Source: Pseudoalteromonas sp. '520P1 No. 423' (GTDB lineage: Bacteria; Pseudomonadota; Gammaproteobacteria; Enterobacterales; Alteromonadaceae). From it: a stretch of DNA of 64,000 nt. A program made the translations under genes and the position numbers. Of the stretch, positions 25,047 through 33,247 are shown one piece after another (the stretch's first letter is position 1; each line of letters begins with the position of its first letter). The stretch is from positions 992,001 to 1,056,000 of the forward strand of contig NZ_BBZB01000002.1 in NCBI RefSeq assembly GCF_001269985.1. Reading direction: 5' to 3'. The notes under the pieces were generated by a model. That model was not told the DNA's origin, did not search any database, and saw nothing but the letters and a program-made list of their open reading frames with translations.

Positions 25047-25844
25047 TTAATTTATTTGTTCATAAAGCTCTGAGTACTCAGTTCTATGGAGGTTAAATAA
25101 AAACTTTATCAAACAGTCTCTGCCTTGCGCAACATTCTTAAATCTTCCCGCGATGATATTATCCTCAGATCTTACAGATTCTAGGGCTAATTTTACTTGC
25201 CTCTGATCAGGTAAATGTATCTCAAGCTCTTTACCTTCGAATAGTTTATTAGCGCTTGTTATACAGTTTGCCCGCATTGTGATCCCAGAACTTGATAAGA
25301 ACAAAATTTCTACTTGTTGCTTAGTGCCTTTATTATGTAGTGAAACATTTTGAGGGGAGTTTACACGTTAGTTAGGATCAATAACTTGCATATCCATAAT
25401 TTCAGGCGTACCAAGTATTGGCGTGAATTATTCTTTTAAATCCACATTTTCTTTATTCATCTGACACAACAGGATCCGCGATTTTAGCGATTCTATCGCC
25501 ATTTGGCTTATCAAAAAATTGATAAATATGAGAGCAGACAAAGCCAATTGAATTGGACCATGCTGCATACCAAGTTTTGAATCATAAATGGCTAAGCCAA
25601 ATAATAAAAAAAGAACAACTAAGAATACTTTCAATAGCTGATTTGTATAAAAAGTTAATATACCTTCTTTTTTGATATCTTTTTTAACAAACACAGAACA
25701 AAAATATGGAATAACTTTTACTTTGAATCCAGATTTCTTTTCTACAAAGTTCTCATTCATCAGTGTTAATTGATCACGCAATGCATCAATCACTAAAATA
25801 CCTATCGAGTTAGTTTTTTGATTTTGGATTGTAATCAAATACAA
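25047..25844 (-). pseudogene. Two-TM protein with PilZ-like C-terminal domain, interrupted by two in-frame stops
   Basis: One frame stays aligned over 266 codons from a TTG at 25844 (GAGTG upstream, preceded in frame by TAA) to the stop at 25047, but TAA codons occur at 25428-25430 and 25368-25370. The first 138 residues hold two membrane helices (FLVVLFLLFGLAIY and LALSALIFINFLIS). After the stops come RVNSPQNVSLHNKGTKQQ, FLSSSGITMRAN and a beta-rich tail that resembles a PilZ domain (SxSxxG-like motif). The usual RxxxR is not clear. Likely a gene with two nonsense mutations; separate translation of the halves is the alternative. It follows the M48 gene by 28 bases and may have belonged to that operon. 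Confidence 0.5.
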
Positions 25845-25871
25845 TTAAAAAATCACTCTATAAGTAAACCG

Positions 25872-27341
25872 TTATTTTATTATTTTTATCCATTGCCCAG
25901 ATAATGGCTCTCCTCGCGGATATTGACCATTTATCAAGCGTAATTGCTGCTCTCCATAAAGTCCTATCTTTAATTGCTTAGCAAGTAATGAGTACTTAGT
26001 TTGATCATTTGCTTTAACATAATGAATGACTTTAGATTTCTTATTGGTATTTTGAACTCGATGGGGCTTGAAGCTATGAATACTTTTCAAGAAGATACTA
26101 TCGTAGTCTATCTCTGTATCTATATTATTCACTGTTGATATTAACGTATAGGCGCGTCCACCTTGAAAAATAGTCGCTACTCTTTGATCTGTTTTACCAT
26201 TAGCACCTTCAATAATACCTGTATGGCCAATTAATCCATTTTGTTTAAAGTCTTCAGAGCGTTTTAACATAGATACTTTAGTTTGATTTCTTAAATGTGC
26301 TGCAGGAGATACGCCTTTTAACCTCTTGGACACCAGTAATTGTATTTGGGCTGATTTATTTTTAGGTTCGCTAATAATTGCTTTTCTGGTGTTAGTAACT
26401 TGCCAATCTACAGGAAATAATAACGAAAAACCCAACTTTTCATGTATATATCTGTTTTTCTCAACGGGTTGTTTTTTTAAAAGGGCGCTGTAATTAACAC
26501 CGTAAATCATGCCTTCTGTTTTTTCTCTATATACTTGTTCATTAATTTTTTTATTATCATTTGATTTAAGCGTACCAGCTTTTGAAATAACCTCTTTTAA
26601 TCGAATATCATTTCTTGGGTGTGTGGAAAACACACCATGATAGCTTTTATTCTTTTTACCTTCTTCTTTAGCTCTGTACCTCGCAAACTTCTCTTGATCT
26701 TTTAAAACACCGATTGTTTCAACCATAGCATGGGGATCATAACCACTATTAAATAGATATTCAGCACCTAAACCATCAGCTTCTAGCTCCATTTCTCTCC
26801 CATAACCTTTAACTGCAGCGGTTCCCCAAAGGTTTGTAACATCACCAATGGCTGCACTACCTGTTGTAAATACAGATAATACAGATAATACACTTGCTCC
26901 TTTTCTTGCTGAGTCTTGCCTAACTACATGCCTAGCCGTCACATGTCCGACTTCATGTGCTAATACGGCAGCAAGTTGTGCTTCTGAATCTAAATAGCTT
27001 AATAAACCTCTATTGATGTATATATAACCGCCAGGCAGTGCAAAAGCATTAATATCGGGGGCATCAATGATAGTAAAATGATATTTAATATCTTTTCTAT
27101 GGCTATTTTTAACAATTTTTTGACCTATACTATCTACATATTTGGCTAACTTTTCATCCTGATAAATCGGCATAGATTTTATCAACTTTTCATGCATTTC
27201 TTTGCCCATTTCAATTTCTGAGCTTTCAGACATCATTACGATATCTGGCGTCCCAGTAGCTGGATTTATTGAACAAGCCATCATTAATAAAATAGGGATC
27301 AAAATCATAAATCTGATTATAGTCATAAGCAATATATTCAT
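25872..27341 (-). CDS. M48-family metalloprotease lipoprotein
   Basis: A 489-residue zinc protease of the BepA/LoiP type, anchored to the envelope. Signal peptide and lipobox (PILLMMACS) are followed by the protease domain: zinc motif HEVGH near residue 140 and third ligand in EMELEADGLGAEYL, with the family segments FALPGGYIYINRGLL and STHPRNDIRLKEV. A C-terminal part of about 200 residues (after residue 290) with a QWxKII end resembles the tails of BepA-like proteins without clear TPRs. I prefer the ATG at 27341 (GGGAG upstream, spacing as in other genes of this operon); an ATG at 27353 is also open and touches the upstream stop. It is the last intact gene of the operon and probably processes or quality-controls its envelope components. 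Confidence 0.88.
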   Translation of the reverse strand: MNILLMTIIRFMILIPILLMMACSINPATGTPDIVMMSESSEIEMGKEMHEKLIKSMPIYQDEKLAKYVDSIGQKIVKNSHRKDIKYHFTIIDAPDINAFALPGGYIYINRGLLSYLDSEAQLAAVLAHEVGHVTARHVVRQDSARKGASVLSVLSVFTTGSAAIGDVTNLWGTAAVKGYGREMELEADGLGAEYLFNSGYDPHAMVETIGVLKDQEKFARYRAKEEGKKNKSYHGVFSTHPRNDIRLKEVISKAGTLKSNDNKKINEQVYREKTEGMIYGVNYSALLKKQPVEKNRYIHEKLGFSLLFPVDWQVTNTRKAIISEPKNKSAQIQLLVSKRLKGVSPAAHLRNQTKVSMLKRSEDFKQNGLIGHTGIIEGANGKTDQRVATIFQGGRAYTLISTVNNIDTEIDYDSIFLKSIHSFKPHRVQNTNKKSKVIHYVKANDQTKYSLLAKQLKIGLYGEQQLRLINGQYPRGEPLSGQWIKIIK

Positions 27342-27353
27342 AAAAACTCCCAT

Positions 27354-28019
27354 TTATCCCTCTGTATTATTGAAAAAGTGCTTTAATTGCAAAGCCATAC
27401 CTTTACAGGCATCAGCTTGTACTTGTGCGATAATTGGGATGGGAATAACAACAGCAGGCATATATGATGTACCATCTGCTTCGCTACTAATTTTACCTAT
27501 CAGTTTTTTCTTTTTATAATCCCAGATTGAAGCTTCATATTCAGCTTTTTTATCCCAAGTGCCAAATCCAAAGCACCCTAAGCCACCACCGCCTAAGCTA
27601 CAGGTGATACTACCACTACTTCGGGTCGTTTCTGTATTACCATCAACCCAAATAATGTAGTGAACATTAAAATCGTTAAATTTCTCCGATACAGCATCAT
27701 AGGCTAGTAAACGTTGTAAGTCTCTCACTCTCAATGGGGCAGTGCGGGGCTCAAACCAAGGGTATAAATTATCAACAAATGTTTGTTCTGGGATCACATT
27801 CAGCTGATTTTCACCTTTTGCTAAGATCTTGCCTATGCAAGAAATAAGCTCAGGCTCAGTTTCATAATCACTGCTAGTTCTTCTACCAATAACAACAATT
27901 GACTCGCCTTCTACTAATTCAGTAGAGGCATGTTGAACTTCTTCTATGGTCACAGTAGTACAACCAAATAAAATAAAAAAAAGGCTAAATACACATGCAT
28001 AAGATAGTTTGATCATCAT
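27354..28019 (-). CDS. Lipoprotein of unknown function
   Basis: A 221-residue lipoprotein: signal peptide with lipobox ILFGCT (Cys about 20). The middle (RTAPLRVRDLQRLLAYDAVS) and the YIIWVDGNTETTRSSGSITC region resemble small envelope lipoproteins that report or modify stress, and a Gly-rich loop with two cysteines (SLGGGGLGCFGFGTWDKKAE) follows. The C-terminus has a hydrophobic proline-rich stretch (AVVIPIPIIAQVQADACKG). I do not recognise a named family. AAAGG precedes the ATG. It abuts the protease gene (stop followed directly by that gene's first possible ATG), so the two are co-transcribed. Confidence 0.7.
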   Translation of the reverse strand: MMIKLSYACVFSLFFILFGCTTVTIEEVQHASTELVEGESIVVIGRRTSSDYETEPELISCIGKILAKGENQLNVIPEQTFVDNLYPWFEPRTAPLRVRDLQRLLAYDAVSEKFNDFNVHYIIWVDGNTETTRSSGSITCSLGGGGLGCFGFGTWDKKAEYEASIWDYKKKKLIGKISSEADGTSYMPAVVIPIPIIAQVQADACKGMALQLKHFFNNTEG

Positions 28020-28103
28020 AATTACCTTTAGTATTGAGCAATTAAAAATAAAGTGCTTATAAATTAAGCATAGCTTCTATTATTTAAATTCACCATTTCA
28101 TGC

Positions 28104-28715
28104 TTATTTATTTGCGTGTTTCTTTAACCAGTTATTTATTTCAGGTATATGACTAAATTTAAGCGTTAAACCAGCGCCTGCATCCCTTAATGCGATAACC
28201 ATAGCCTCGTTTAACGCACTTTCTTGAGTTTGCATAAACGCGGTAGGAGTTTTACCATAAGCTGTTAATATCCAATCTGCTAATAACTGGCCTTGGTTAT
28301 CATATACCTTCATATTATATTTGATCCAAACCTCAAACATATTTAGCTTAGTTTCTGCTGGTACGTTATATTGCAACTCATCAACATGGGGTTTAAAAAA
28401 TATATCAATGGGGTTATTTGGTTTACTTTCAAGATCTGGCACACTAACAACATCAGAGAACATAGCAGGCAATACTGTGTTAAATAACGCTAACTGAGCA
28501 TCGCCGACTTCAATTTCCCATTCTTCTCGTTTTTCATCTTTTTCATTATATTGATATGCCTTAAACTCTTTATCATAAATTACCCCTAAGGTGTAAGGTA
28601 GTTTATTAACGACGGGGGTAGGGAACTCCCCCTCTACTGTTAAAGTGCTTTTACATCCTGTAAAAACAAACAAAACTAAAATAAAAGAGATGAATTTTAT
28701 AATATTAAATATCAT
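28104..28715 (-). CDS. Lipoprotein of unknown function
   Basis: A 203-residue lipoprotein with signal peptide and lipobox FVFTGC. The mature part begins KSTLTVEGEFPTPVVNKLPY TLGV in two blocks, like small outer-membrane-assembly lipoproteins with a beta-sandwich, and ends with an amphipathic helix. A conserved-looking WILTAYGKTPTAF segment and an ESALNEAMVIALRDAGAGL helix are typical of lipoproteins in type VI or other machine clusters, but no family is certain. The ATG at 28715 is preceded by AAAAGGAC at proper spacing; the ATG two codons earlier is too close to it. Part of the operon, 36 bases downstream of the second vWA gene. Confidence 0.7.
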   Translation of the reverse strand: MIFNIIKFISFILVLFVFTGCKSTLTVEGEFPTPVVNKLPYTLGVIYDKEFKAYQYNEKDEKREEWEIEVGDAQLALFNTVLPAMFSDVVSVPDLESKPNNPIDIFFKPHVDELQYNVPAETKLNMFEVWIKYNMKVYDNQGQLLADWILTAYGKTPTAFMQTQESALNEAMVIALRDAGAGLTLKFSHIPEINNWLKKHANK

Positions 28716-28751
28716 TAACATGTCCTTTTTATAAAAATTAAGCGTTATTAT

Positions 28752-29750
28752 CTATTTGTAATCATTTAGCCCAACAAAAGTACCGCCATTTCTATATGTT
28801 AGTTCTCGCATTAAGGTTGCAAATCGAATGCCTGTTGTTTGTAAATGAGTAGGTCGCATAAATTGAACAGGAAAACCAACCGCGTGTATTCTTACCAATC
28901 TTTCGTTATCCTTATTTACTTTGTTTATTCGCTCTATGGTACCCAGTACTGTTTGAATTGAACGTCCAGAAAATTCATCACCCATGACATACAAACTAAT
29001 TTTTTTATCTTGAGTAAAAAAAGTACTAATCGCCTTTTGAATGCCTTCAACTGGACTACTGTTACTAAAGGGGTTCCATGTTCTTAACCGTTTTATAATT
29101 GCCTCTCTACGTCCTGGTGTATCGGGGATCCACTTCCTTCTATAATTTGTGAACATATATTTACCCATATCATTCATAATTTGAATGCCTTTGACTTTAG
29201 GGTATATATCCAATGTTGCGATAATTTCTTCTAATAATCTTTGCCAACCATAGTTATACATACTGCCGGATGTATCTATAATGAAAACTAAATATTCACT
29301 ATCAACTGGGATCCCCCCAATTAAGTTATTTTTATTCTTATAATTTGCACCTAACAAACGGGTCATTTCATCCGAAAGCGATTGCAGCGCAATTGCTAGT
29401 TTCCCTTTTTCTTTCTGCATGTAAGTTGCAGCTTTTGAAGTTTGGGCGTATTGGGCTTCAATGGTCGCGAGCTTTGTACGTAAAATAGCAATACGCTTTT
29501 TTTCGTTATCTATTTGTTCATGTTTGGCCGTTAAATTACGATTAAAGATGGTTGTTTCGCCTCTAATACTAAATAAGGTTTTTTGTAGGTTTTCAACTTG
29601 GGCATCTAAATTAACTGCAGACTTTTCAAGTACAATTGGCTGTACAGTTTTAGTGATCATTAACAGTAAAATGATGGCACCAAAGCCACAACAAATCACA
29701 TCTAAAAATGCAATACTTGACTCTTGTTGTATCCTTTTATTTCTTGCCAT
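28752..29750 (-). CDS. ExbD/MotB-like membrane protein with vWA domain (second copy)
   Basis: A 332-residue single-pass protein. The N-terminal membrane helix (about 12-33) starts SSIAFLDVICCGFGAIILLL; its FLDV aligns with the FIDVM of ExbD, whose Asp carries protons. A coiled coil follows (about 42-130), then a periplasmic von Willebrand A domain (about 150-325) with a MIDAS motif DTSGS at 159-163. I chose the ATG at 29750 because AGGAG lies six bases before it; the longer frame upstream is not protein-like. It lies 8 bases after the first vWA gene, with similar architecture but low similarity, so the two may form a heterodimeric stator-like subunit with the ExbB-like channel upstream. Confidence 0.83.
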   Translation of the reverse strand: MARNKRIQQESSIAFLDVICCGFGAIILLLMITKTVQPIVLEKSAVNLDAQVENLQKTLFSIRGETTIFNRNLTAKHEQIDNEKKRIAILRTKLATIEAQYAQTSKAATYMQKEKGKLAIALQSLSDEMTRLLGANYKNKNNLIGGIPVDSEYLVFIIDTSGSMYNYGWQRLLEEIIATLDIYPKVKGIQIMNDMGKYMFTNYRRKWIPDTPGRREAIIKRLRTWNPFSNSSPVEGIQKAISTFFTQDKKISLYVMGDEFSGRSIQTVLGTIERINKVNKDNERLVRIHAVGFPVQFMRPTHLQTTGIRFATLMRELTYRNGGTFVGLNDYK

Positions 29751-29758
29751 AAAAACTC

Positions 29759-30838
29759 CTAGGGCCAATCTTGTGAAGGGCTCATAAATGAACCTGAAGT
29801 ATATTGTGCAAGTTTCCAAAATGCAGAAGCAGCCATAGGATCACCTTCCATTGGCCACAATAAAACATTAACAGGAATACCTTCAGGCAAACTATTTACT
29901 GCTTTTTCAAATAAAGCTTCTCTTTGAGGGCCTGTAATCGTGGTCGCATTTTTATCCGTGGTACTACTTTGAGTTGGTAAACCATCGGTAATTAACAAAA
30001 TATTATCGGGTAGGGGATCTAAGTAATTAACCACCTGAAATGCTTTTTCTAGATTTGTACCGCCAGTAGGCGCTGTTGTTCTCAGGTTTTTAATACTAGA
30101 GTTTAGAGTCTCTTTATCCGATATATAATGCCATTTGTGAATACTGTCTTTAAATGCCGCAGACACATCTGTATTAAAAGCATAAATTTGATATTGGCTT
30201 TGAACCGGAAATTTAGCGATTAACCATTCAACGGCTAAAATGGCACGCATCCATTTTGAAGAAGCTCTTTTTGCTTCATCTGGCATATATTTTTTTCGAA
30301 TGATATTTACAATCGAGTTATCTAACATACTTGCGGAGGTATCTATTAAAATTAAGGTTCTGGCGCCACTGAGCTTTAGGCCTGTTAAATATTGTCTATT
30401 TCCTTGACCGGAAAAGTCTCTGGCGTCATTCCCTTTAGCTTGTTCATCTTCAAGCTTTTCTTTTTCAAGCATCAGGGTTTTTATTTTATTCTTTAAATCT
30501 AATAATTGTTGATCGTCATCGGGTATATCTAGTTGTGTTACTTTATTATTTATTGCATCAATTTCATCATTAATCCTACGGGCTAAACCACTTGTTTCGA
30601 CCAAAGTTTGATCTAAAGTTGAAATTGTATTTTTTAGTTTTACTAAATTTTTATCTCCTTCTAAAATTTCTTCTTCTAATAAATTAACTTCAGCCTTTAA
30701 AGTAATGTTTTGTGCATCAACAACAGTATCAACATCGTGTTTAATAATTAAAAAAACTAAGATCACAGCACCAAAACCGCAAGACATAATATCAAGAAAT
30801 GATAAGCTAAAAGTTGTAAACTGGCGCTTTTTTGTCAT
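29759..30838 (-). CDS. ExbD/MotB-like membrane protein with vWA domain (first copy)
   Basis: A 359-residue single-pass protein. The membrane helix (about 11-33) reads SLSFLDIMSCGFGAVILVFL with an ExbD-type FLDIM; the Asp at about 15 is in the position of the ion-carrying residue of ExbD, TolR and MotB. A long coiled coil (about 45-135) leads to a vWA domain (about 155-355) with MIDAS residues DTSAS (166-170), TGGT and ITDG. It ends WP after TSGSFMSPSQD. GAGGAG gives a strong ribosome binding site. It is 3 bases after the Hsp70/FHA-like gene and followed by its paralogue. Inferred role: force-transmitting subunit reaching the periplasm. Confidence 0.85.
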   Translation of the reverse strand: MTKKRQFTTFSLSFLDIMSCGFGAVILVFLIIKHDVDTVVDAQNITLKAEVNLLEEEILEGDKNLVKLKNTISTLDQTLVETSGLARRINDEIDAINNKVTQLDIPDDDQQLLDLKNKIKTLMLEKEKLEDEQAKGNDARDFSGQGNRQYLTGLKLSGARTLILIDTSASMLDNSIVNIIRKKYMPDEAKRASSKWMRAILAVEWLIAKFPVQSQYQIYAFNTDVSAAFKDSIHKWHYISDKETLNSSIKNLRTTAPTGGTNLEKAFQVVNYLDPLPDNILLITDGLPTQSSTTDKNATTITGPQREALFEKAVNSLPEGIPVNVLLWPMEGDPMAASAFWKLAQYTSGSFMSPSQDWP

Positions 30839-30841
30839 AGA

Positions 30842-32134
30842 TTAGAACTCCTCTTCAACAGTAATTAATTCGAAATTAAAGTTATCGGAAATTGAAATTA
30901 TGTCTGCATTGTTTAAAAGAATATTATCTTTAACGGATGCACCATTGACAGTTAAGCTTTTTGCTCTAATTGAAGTTAAGGTGATTTTGTTACCATTGGG
31001 AGTCAAAACTGCAAAAGATTCGGATGTTTGATGTCGACTAAATGGGTGTATGGTCTTTTTATCATTAGGATTGTTTAAGTACACATGTTTATTTTTAAAT
31101 GCCACACTTAAATGATTAAATACAATATGTGTGGCATGCTTGATATTTATAACCTTATCTTGTTGGTATCGTTTTAGAGTCGGGATTTGTTCCAATAAAC
31201 ACACGCCAGATTGCTGTTTAATAAAAGGTAGTAGGTTTTGTATCAAGGCGAATATAGAAGGTTTTTTTAATCGTTTACCGTCATTTTTATACTGAGTATT
31301 AGCAATTAAATTATAAAAGTCATGTGTAAAATATAATGGAGCATCATTTGGTTTATTTTCAAATAGAACACTAAAAAATTCAGCTATTTTTTCTAATAAA
31401 TCTTGAGTTTCTAGATTAATTGATTTTTCATTAATAGATATATCAGTATCTGCTAATTGTCCTGTATTTGATAACTTAATAAGCAATGTATAAATTTGGT
31501 TAAATAAGCTTTGTTCAGTGTGAGCACTATGAAAAACATCAAAACGGATATGTTTAATAAACTTTTGGTTGCACCAGTTTGATATATACCAAACTAACTC
31601 AATAAACCCTAATTCAAGAAATATATTTTGCTCATTGAGTTTAATTGTCTTGCTAATGGTCAAATTCGATAAATTACAATTATGTAACCCTAATTGGCCA
31701 ATAGTATAATCACCCATATAATCAACAGCTTCAATATTTATTACATCTTGATTTACCAATGCTAATGTATTTAAATTACAACTTTGGGCTAAACCTAATA
31801 ACAATGATAATTCTTGCTCTTTGTAATAAGATGGCGTGATGAAAACAACTGGAATATTTGAATCATATTTTTCAGTAATCTTTAAAAGCTGCTGATACGC
31901 TAAATCTGCAAAATGCCTAATACTGTCATTTTTACAGTTAATTTCTTCATAACATAAACGTTGCCAAAAATGAGAATAAAAGTCATCAGGAGATAATTTG
32001 ATATTAGGTAAAGCATCTTCACCAAATATAAGCTTATCTTTTGTGATATATGCATAAGCTCTTGACTCTGAGCTTGAGTGACTATCATGGACTATAAGTT
32101 GAAAGTCATTAACTTCGATAACAATAAAATCCAT
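30842..32134 (-). CDS. Degenerate Hsp70/actin-fold protein with FHA-like C-terminus
   Basis: A 430-residue cytoplasmic protein with no signal or membrane segment. The N-terminal two thirds has Hsp70/actin-like order: a first phosphate-loop region (VIEVNDFQLIV), a GEDALPNIKLSPDDFYSHFW block like the GeeA-Np-F of DnaK relatives, and VVFITPSYYKEQELSLLLGL with LVNQDVINIEAVDY, which matches the Vpa-F and lNEptAAal segments. Key glycines of the nucleotide site are missing, so ATP binding is doubtful. The last 60 residues (ITLTSIRAKSLTVNGA and ISISDNFNFELI) look like the end of an FHA domain, a phosphothreonine reader. The TAA of the ExbB-like gene directly precedes its ATG, with GAGGAG. Possibly a cytoplasmic regulator of the channel. 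Confidence 0.6.
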   Translation of the reverse strand: MDFIVIEVNDFQLIVHDSHSSSESRAYAYITKDKLIFGEDALPNIKLSPDDFYSHFWQRLCYEEINCKNDSIRHFADLAYQQLLKITEKYDSNIPVVFITPSYYKEQELSLLLGLAQSCNLNTLALVNQDVINIEAVDYMGDYTIGQLGLHNCNLSNLTISKTIKLNEQNIFLELGFIELVWYISNWCNQKFIKHIRFDVFHSAHTEQSLFNQIYTLLIKLSNTGQLADTDISINEKSINLETQDLLEKIAEFFSVLFENKPNDAPLYFTHDFYNLIANTQYKNDGKRLKKPSIFALIQNLLPFIKQQSGVCLLEQIPTLKRYQQDKVINIKHATHIVFNHLSVAFKNKHVYLNNPNDKKTIHPFSRHQTSESFAVLTPNGNKITLTSIRAKSLTVNGASVKDNILLNNADIISISDNFNFELITVEEEF

Positions 32135-32947
32135 TTAGCACTCCTCTGAACTATCAATTTTTAAATGATTTAACAGATTTTCATCGCAATAATCTTGTGT
32201 ATTTTGTACATGCCGTTCTTGAAATAGTTGCAATTGATGAGTGAAAAACATGATAAATATACTGATCACTAAAGCGATAAAGGTTGAGTTAAATGCCACA
32301 CCTAGGCTATTGGTTACCCCAATAATATCGCCTTCAACAGCTTTATGCGCTTGACCTAATGCTTCACCTATTCCTCGTACAGTACCAATAAATCCAATAG
32401 AGGGAATTGCCCAAGAAATATATCTGACCATTGCTAATTCACTATCTAATCTATCAGCTTCTGAATCACAGGTATCTTTTATAGCGGTCGCAACTGCTGC
32501 GATATTTTCTGTTGCTATAAATCGCTTTAGTGCAATTAAAATTGTGCGTGGTAATAACAATACTTGTTTGTCTTTTGACAGGTTCTCAATTGGACGGCAT
32601 AAACTATTGGCATCTTCTGGCAAAACCTTGGTACCTTGTTGAATATTTAATACTGAAAAATTTAGCATTGAAGTTTCATGAACAGTTTTTTTTGCTTTAA
32701 ATGCCATGATCAACAATACCCAAAACATTAATATAAAGCAGGTTTCTTGTTCATAATCTTTTAGCACTATATAAAGGGATCTTTGAGTACTAATTTCACT
32801 ACCGGCTTGTTGCTGTGCTTCTTGCTGTTGTAAAAGCGCGTCTGCATTGGGTCTGATCACAGCAACATAAACTGCATGTACAATTAAAATTGAGATCAAT
32901 AAAGAAAATATTTGGAATATAAATTCACTGCCAGAACTTCGTTTCAT
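32135..32947 (-). CDS. ExbB/TolQ/MotA-family ion channel subunit
   Basis: A 270-residue inner-membrane protein of the proton-channel family. Helices at about 9-30, 66-83, 173-196 and 208-230. The cytoplasmic segment holds ALKRFIATENIAA, and the third helix contains PSIGFIGTVRGIGEALGQA, the family signature GLxGTVxGM. The fourth helix reads GVAFNSTFIALVISIF, with the Ser/Thr region that lines the ion path in ExbB. Family members form pentamers that convert the proton or sodium motive force into motion of ExbD/MotB-type partners; the two vWA genes downstream supply these. It is followed without gap by the Hsp70/FHA-like gene. Confidence 0.9.
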   Translation of the reverse strand: MKRSSGSEFIFQIFSLLISILIVHAVYVAVIRPNADALLQQQEAQQQAGSEISTQRSLYIVLKDYEQETCFILMFWVLLIMAFKAKKTVHETSMLNFSVLNIQQGTKVLPEDANSLCRPIENLSKDKQVLLLPRTILIALKRFIATENIAAVATAIKDTCDSEADRLDSELAMVRYISWAIPSIGFIGTVRGIGEALGQAHKAVEGDIIGVTNSLGVAFNSTFIALVISIFIMFFTHQLQLFQERHVQNTQDYCDENLLNHLKIDSSEEC

Positions 32948-32959
32948 AATAAATATCCT

Positions 32960-33235
32960 TTATATATCAACAGGGAATGGAACAGATAAGTCTTCAGAAA
33001 TAGACTCTGTCGGAATAAACTTTTTATCTTTGTTTTTAGGTTTTTCGTTACTTTTAATTGGTTTATTTTCTGATAAGCTAAAAACTCTTTTAGGCTTATC
33101 AGTTATTAGCTTATCAATATCACTTGTTGATATTTTTGCTTGTTTATTACTAGTAGGTGATATGTTAATCGCTTCATTTGATACACTTGATGTTGTAAAA
33201 ATTAAGAACATAAAAACACTTATTTTTATAACCAT
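32960..33235 (-). CDS. Small exported protein of the operon
   Basis: A 91-residue protein with a signal peptide (about 1-17, FTTSSVS) and a mature part that is short, polar and Lys-rich: SNKQAKISTSDIDKLITDKP, then a KPKNKDKKF stretch and an acidic C-terminus. It is predicted disordered and resembles no family I know. An AGAGG ribosome binding site precedes the ATG and it is spaced 12 bases from each neighbour, which argues that it is a real gene. Its role in the machine is unknown; it might be a small periplasmic regulator or linker. Confidence 0.6.
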   Translation of the reverse strand: MVIKISVFMFLIFTTSSVSNEAINISPTSNKQAKISTSDIDKLITDKPKRVFSLSENKPIKSNEKPKNKDKKFIPTESISEDLSVPFPVDI

Positions 33236-33247
33236 ATAATTTGCCTC

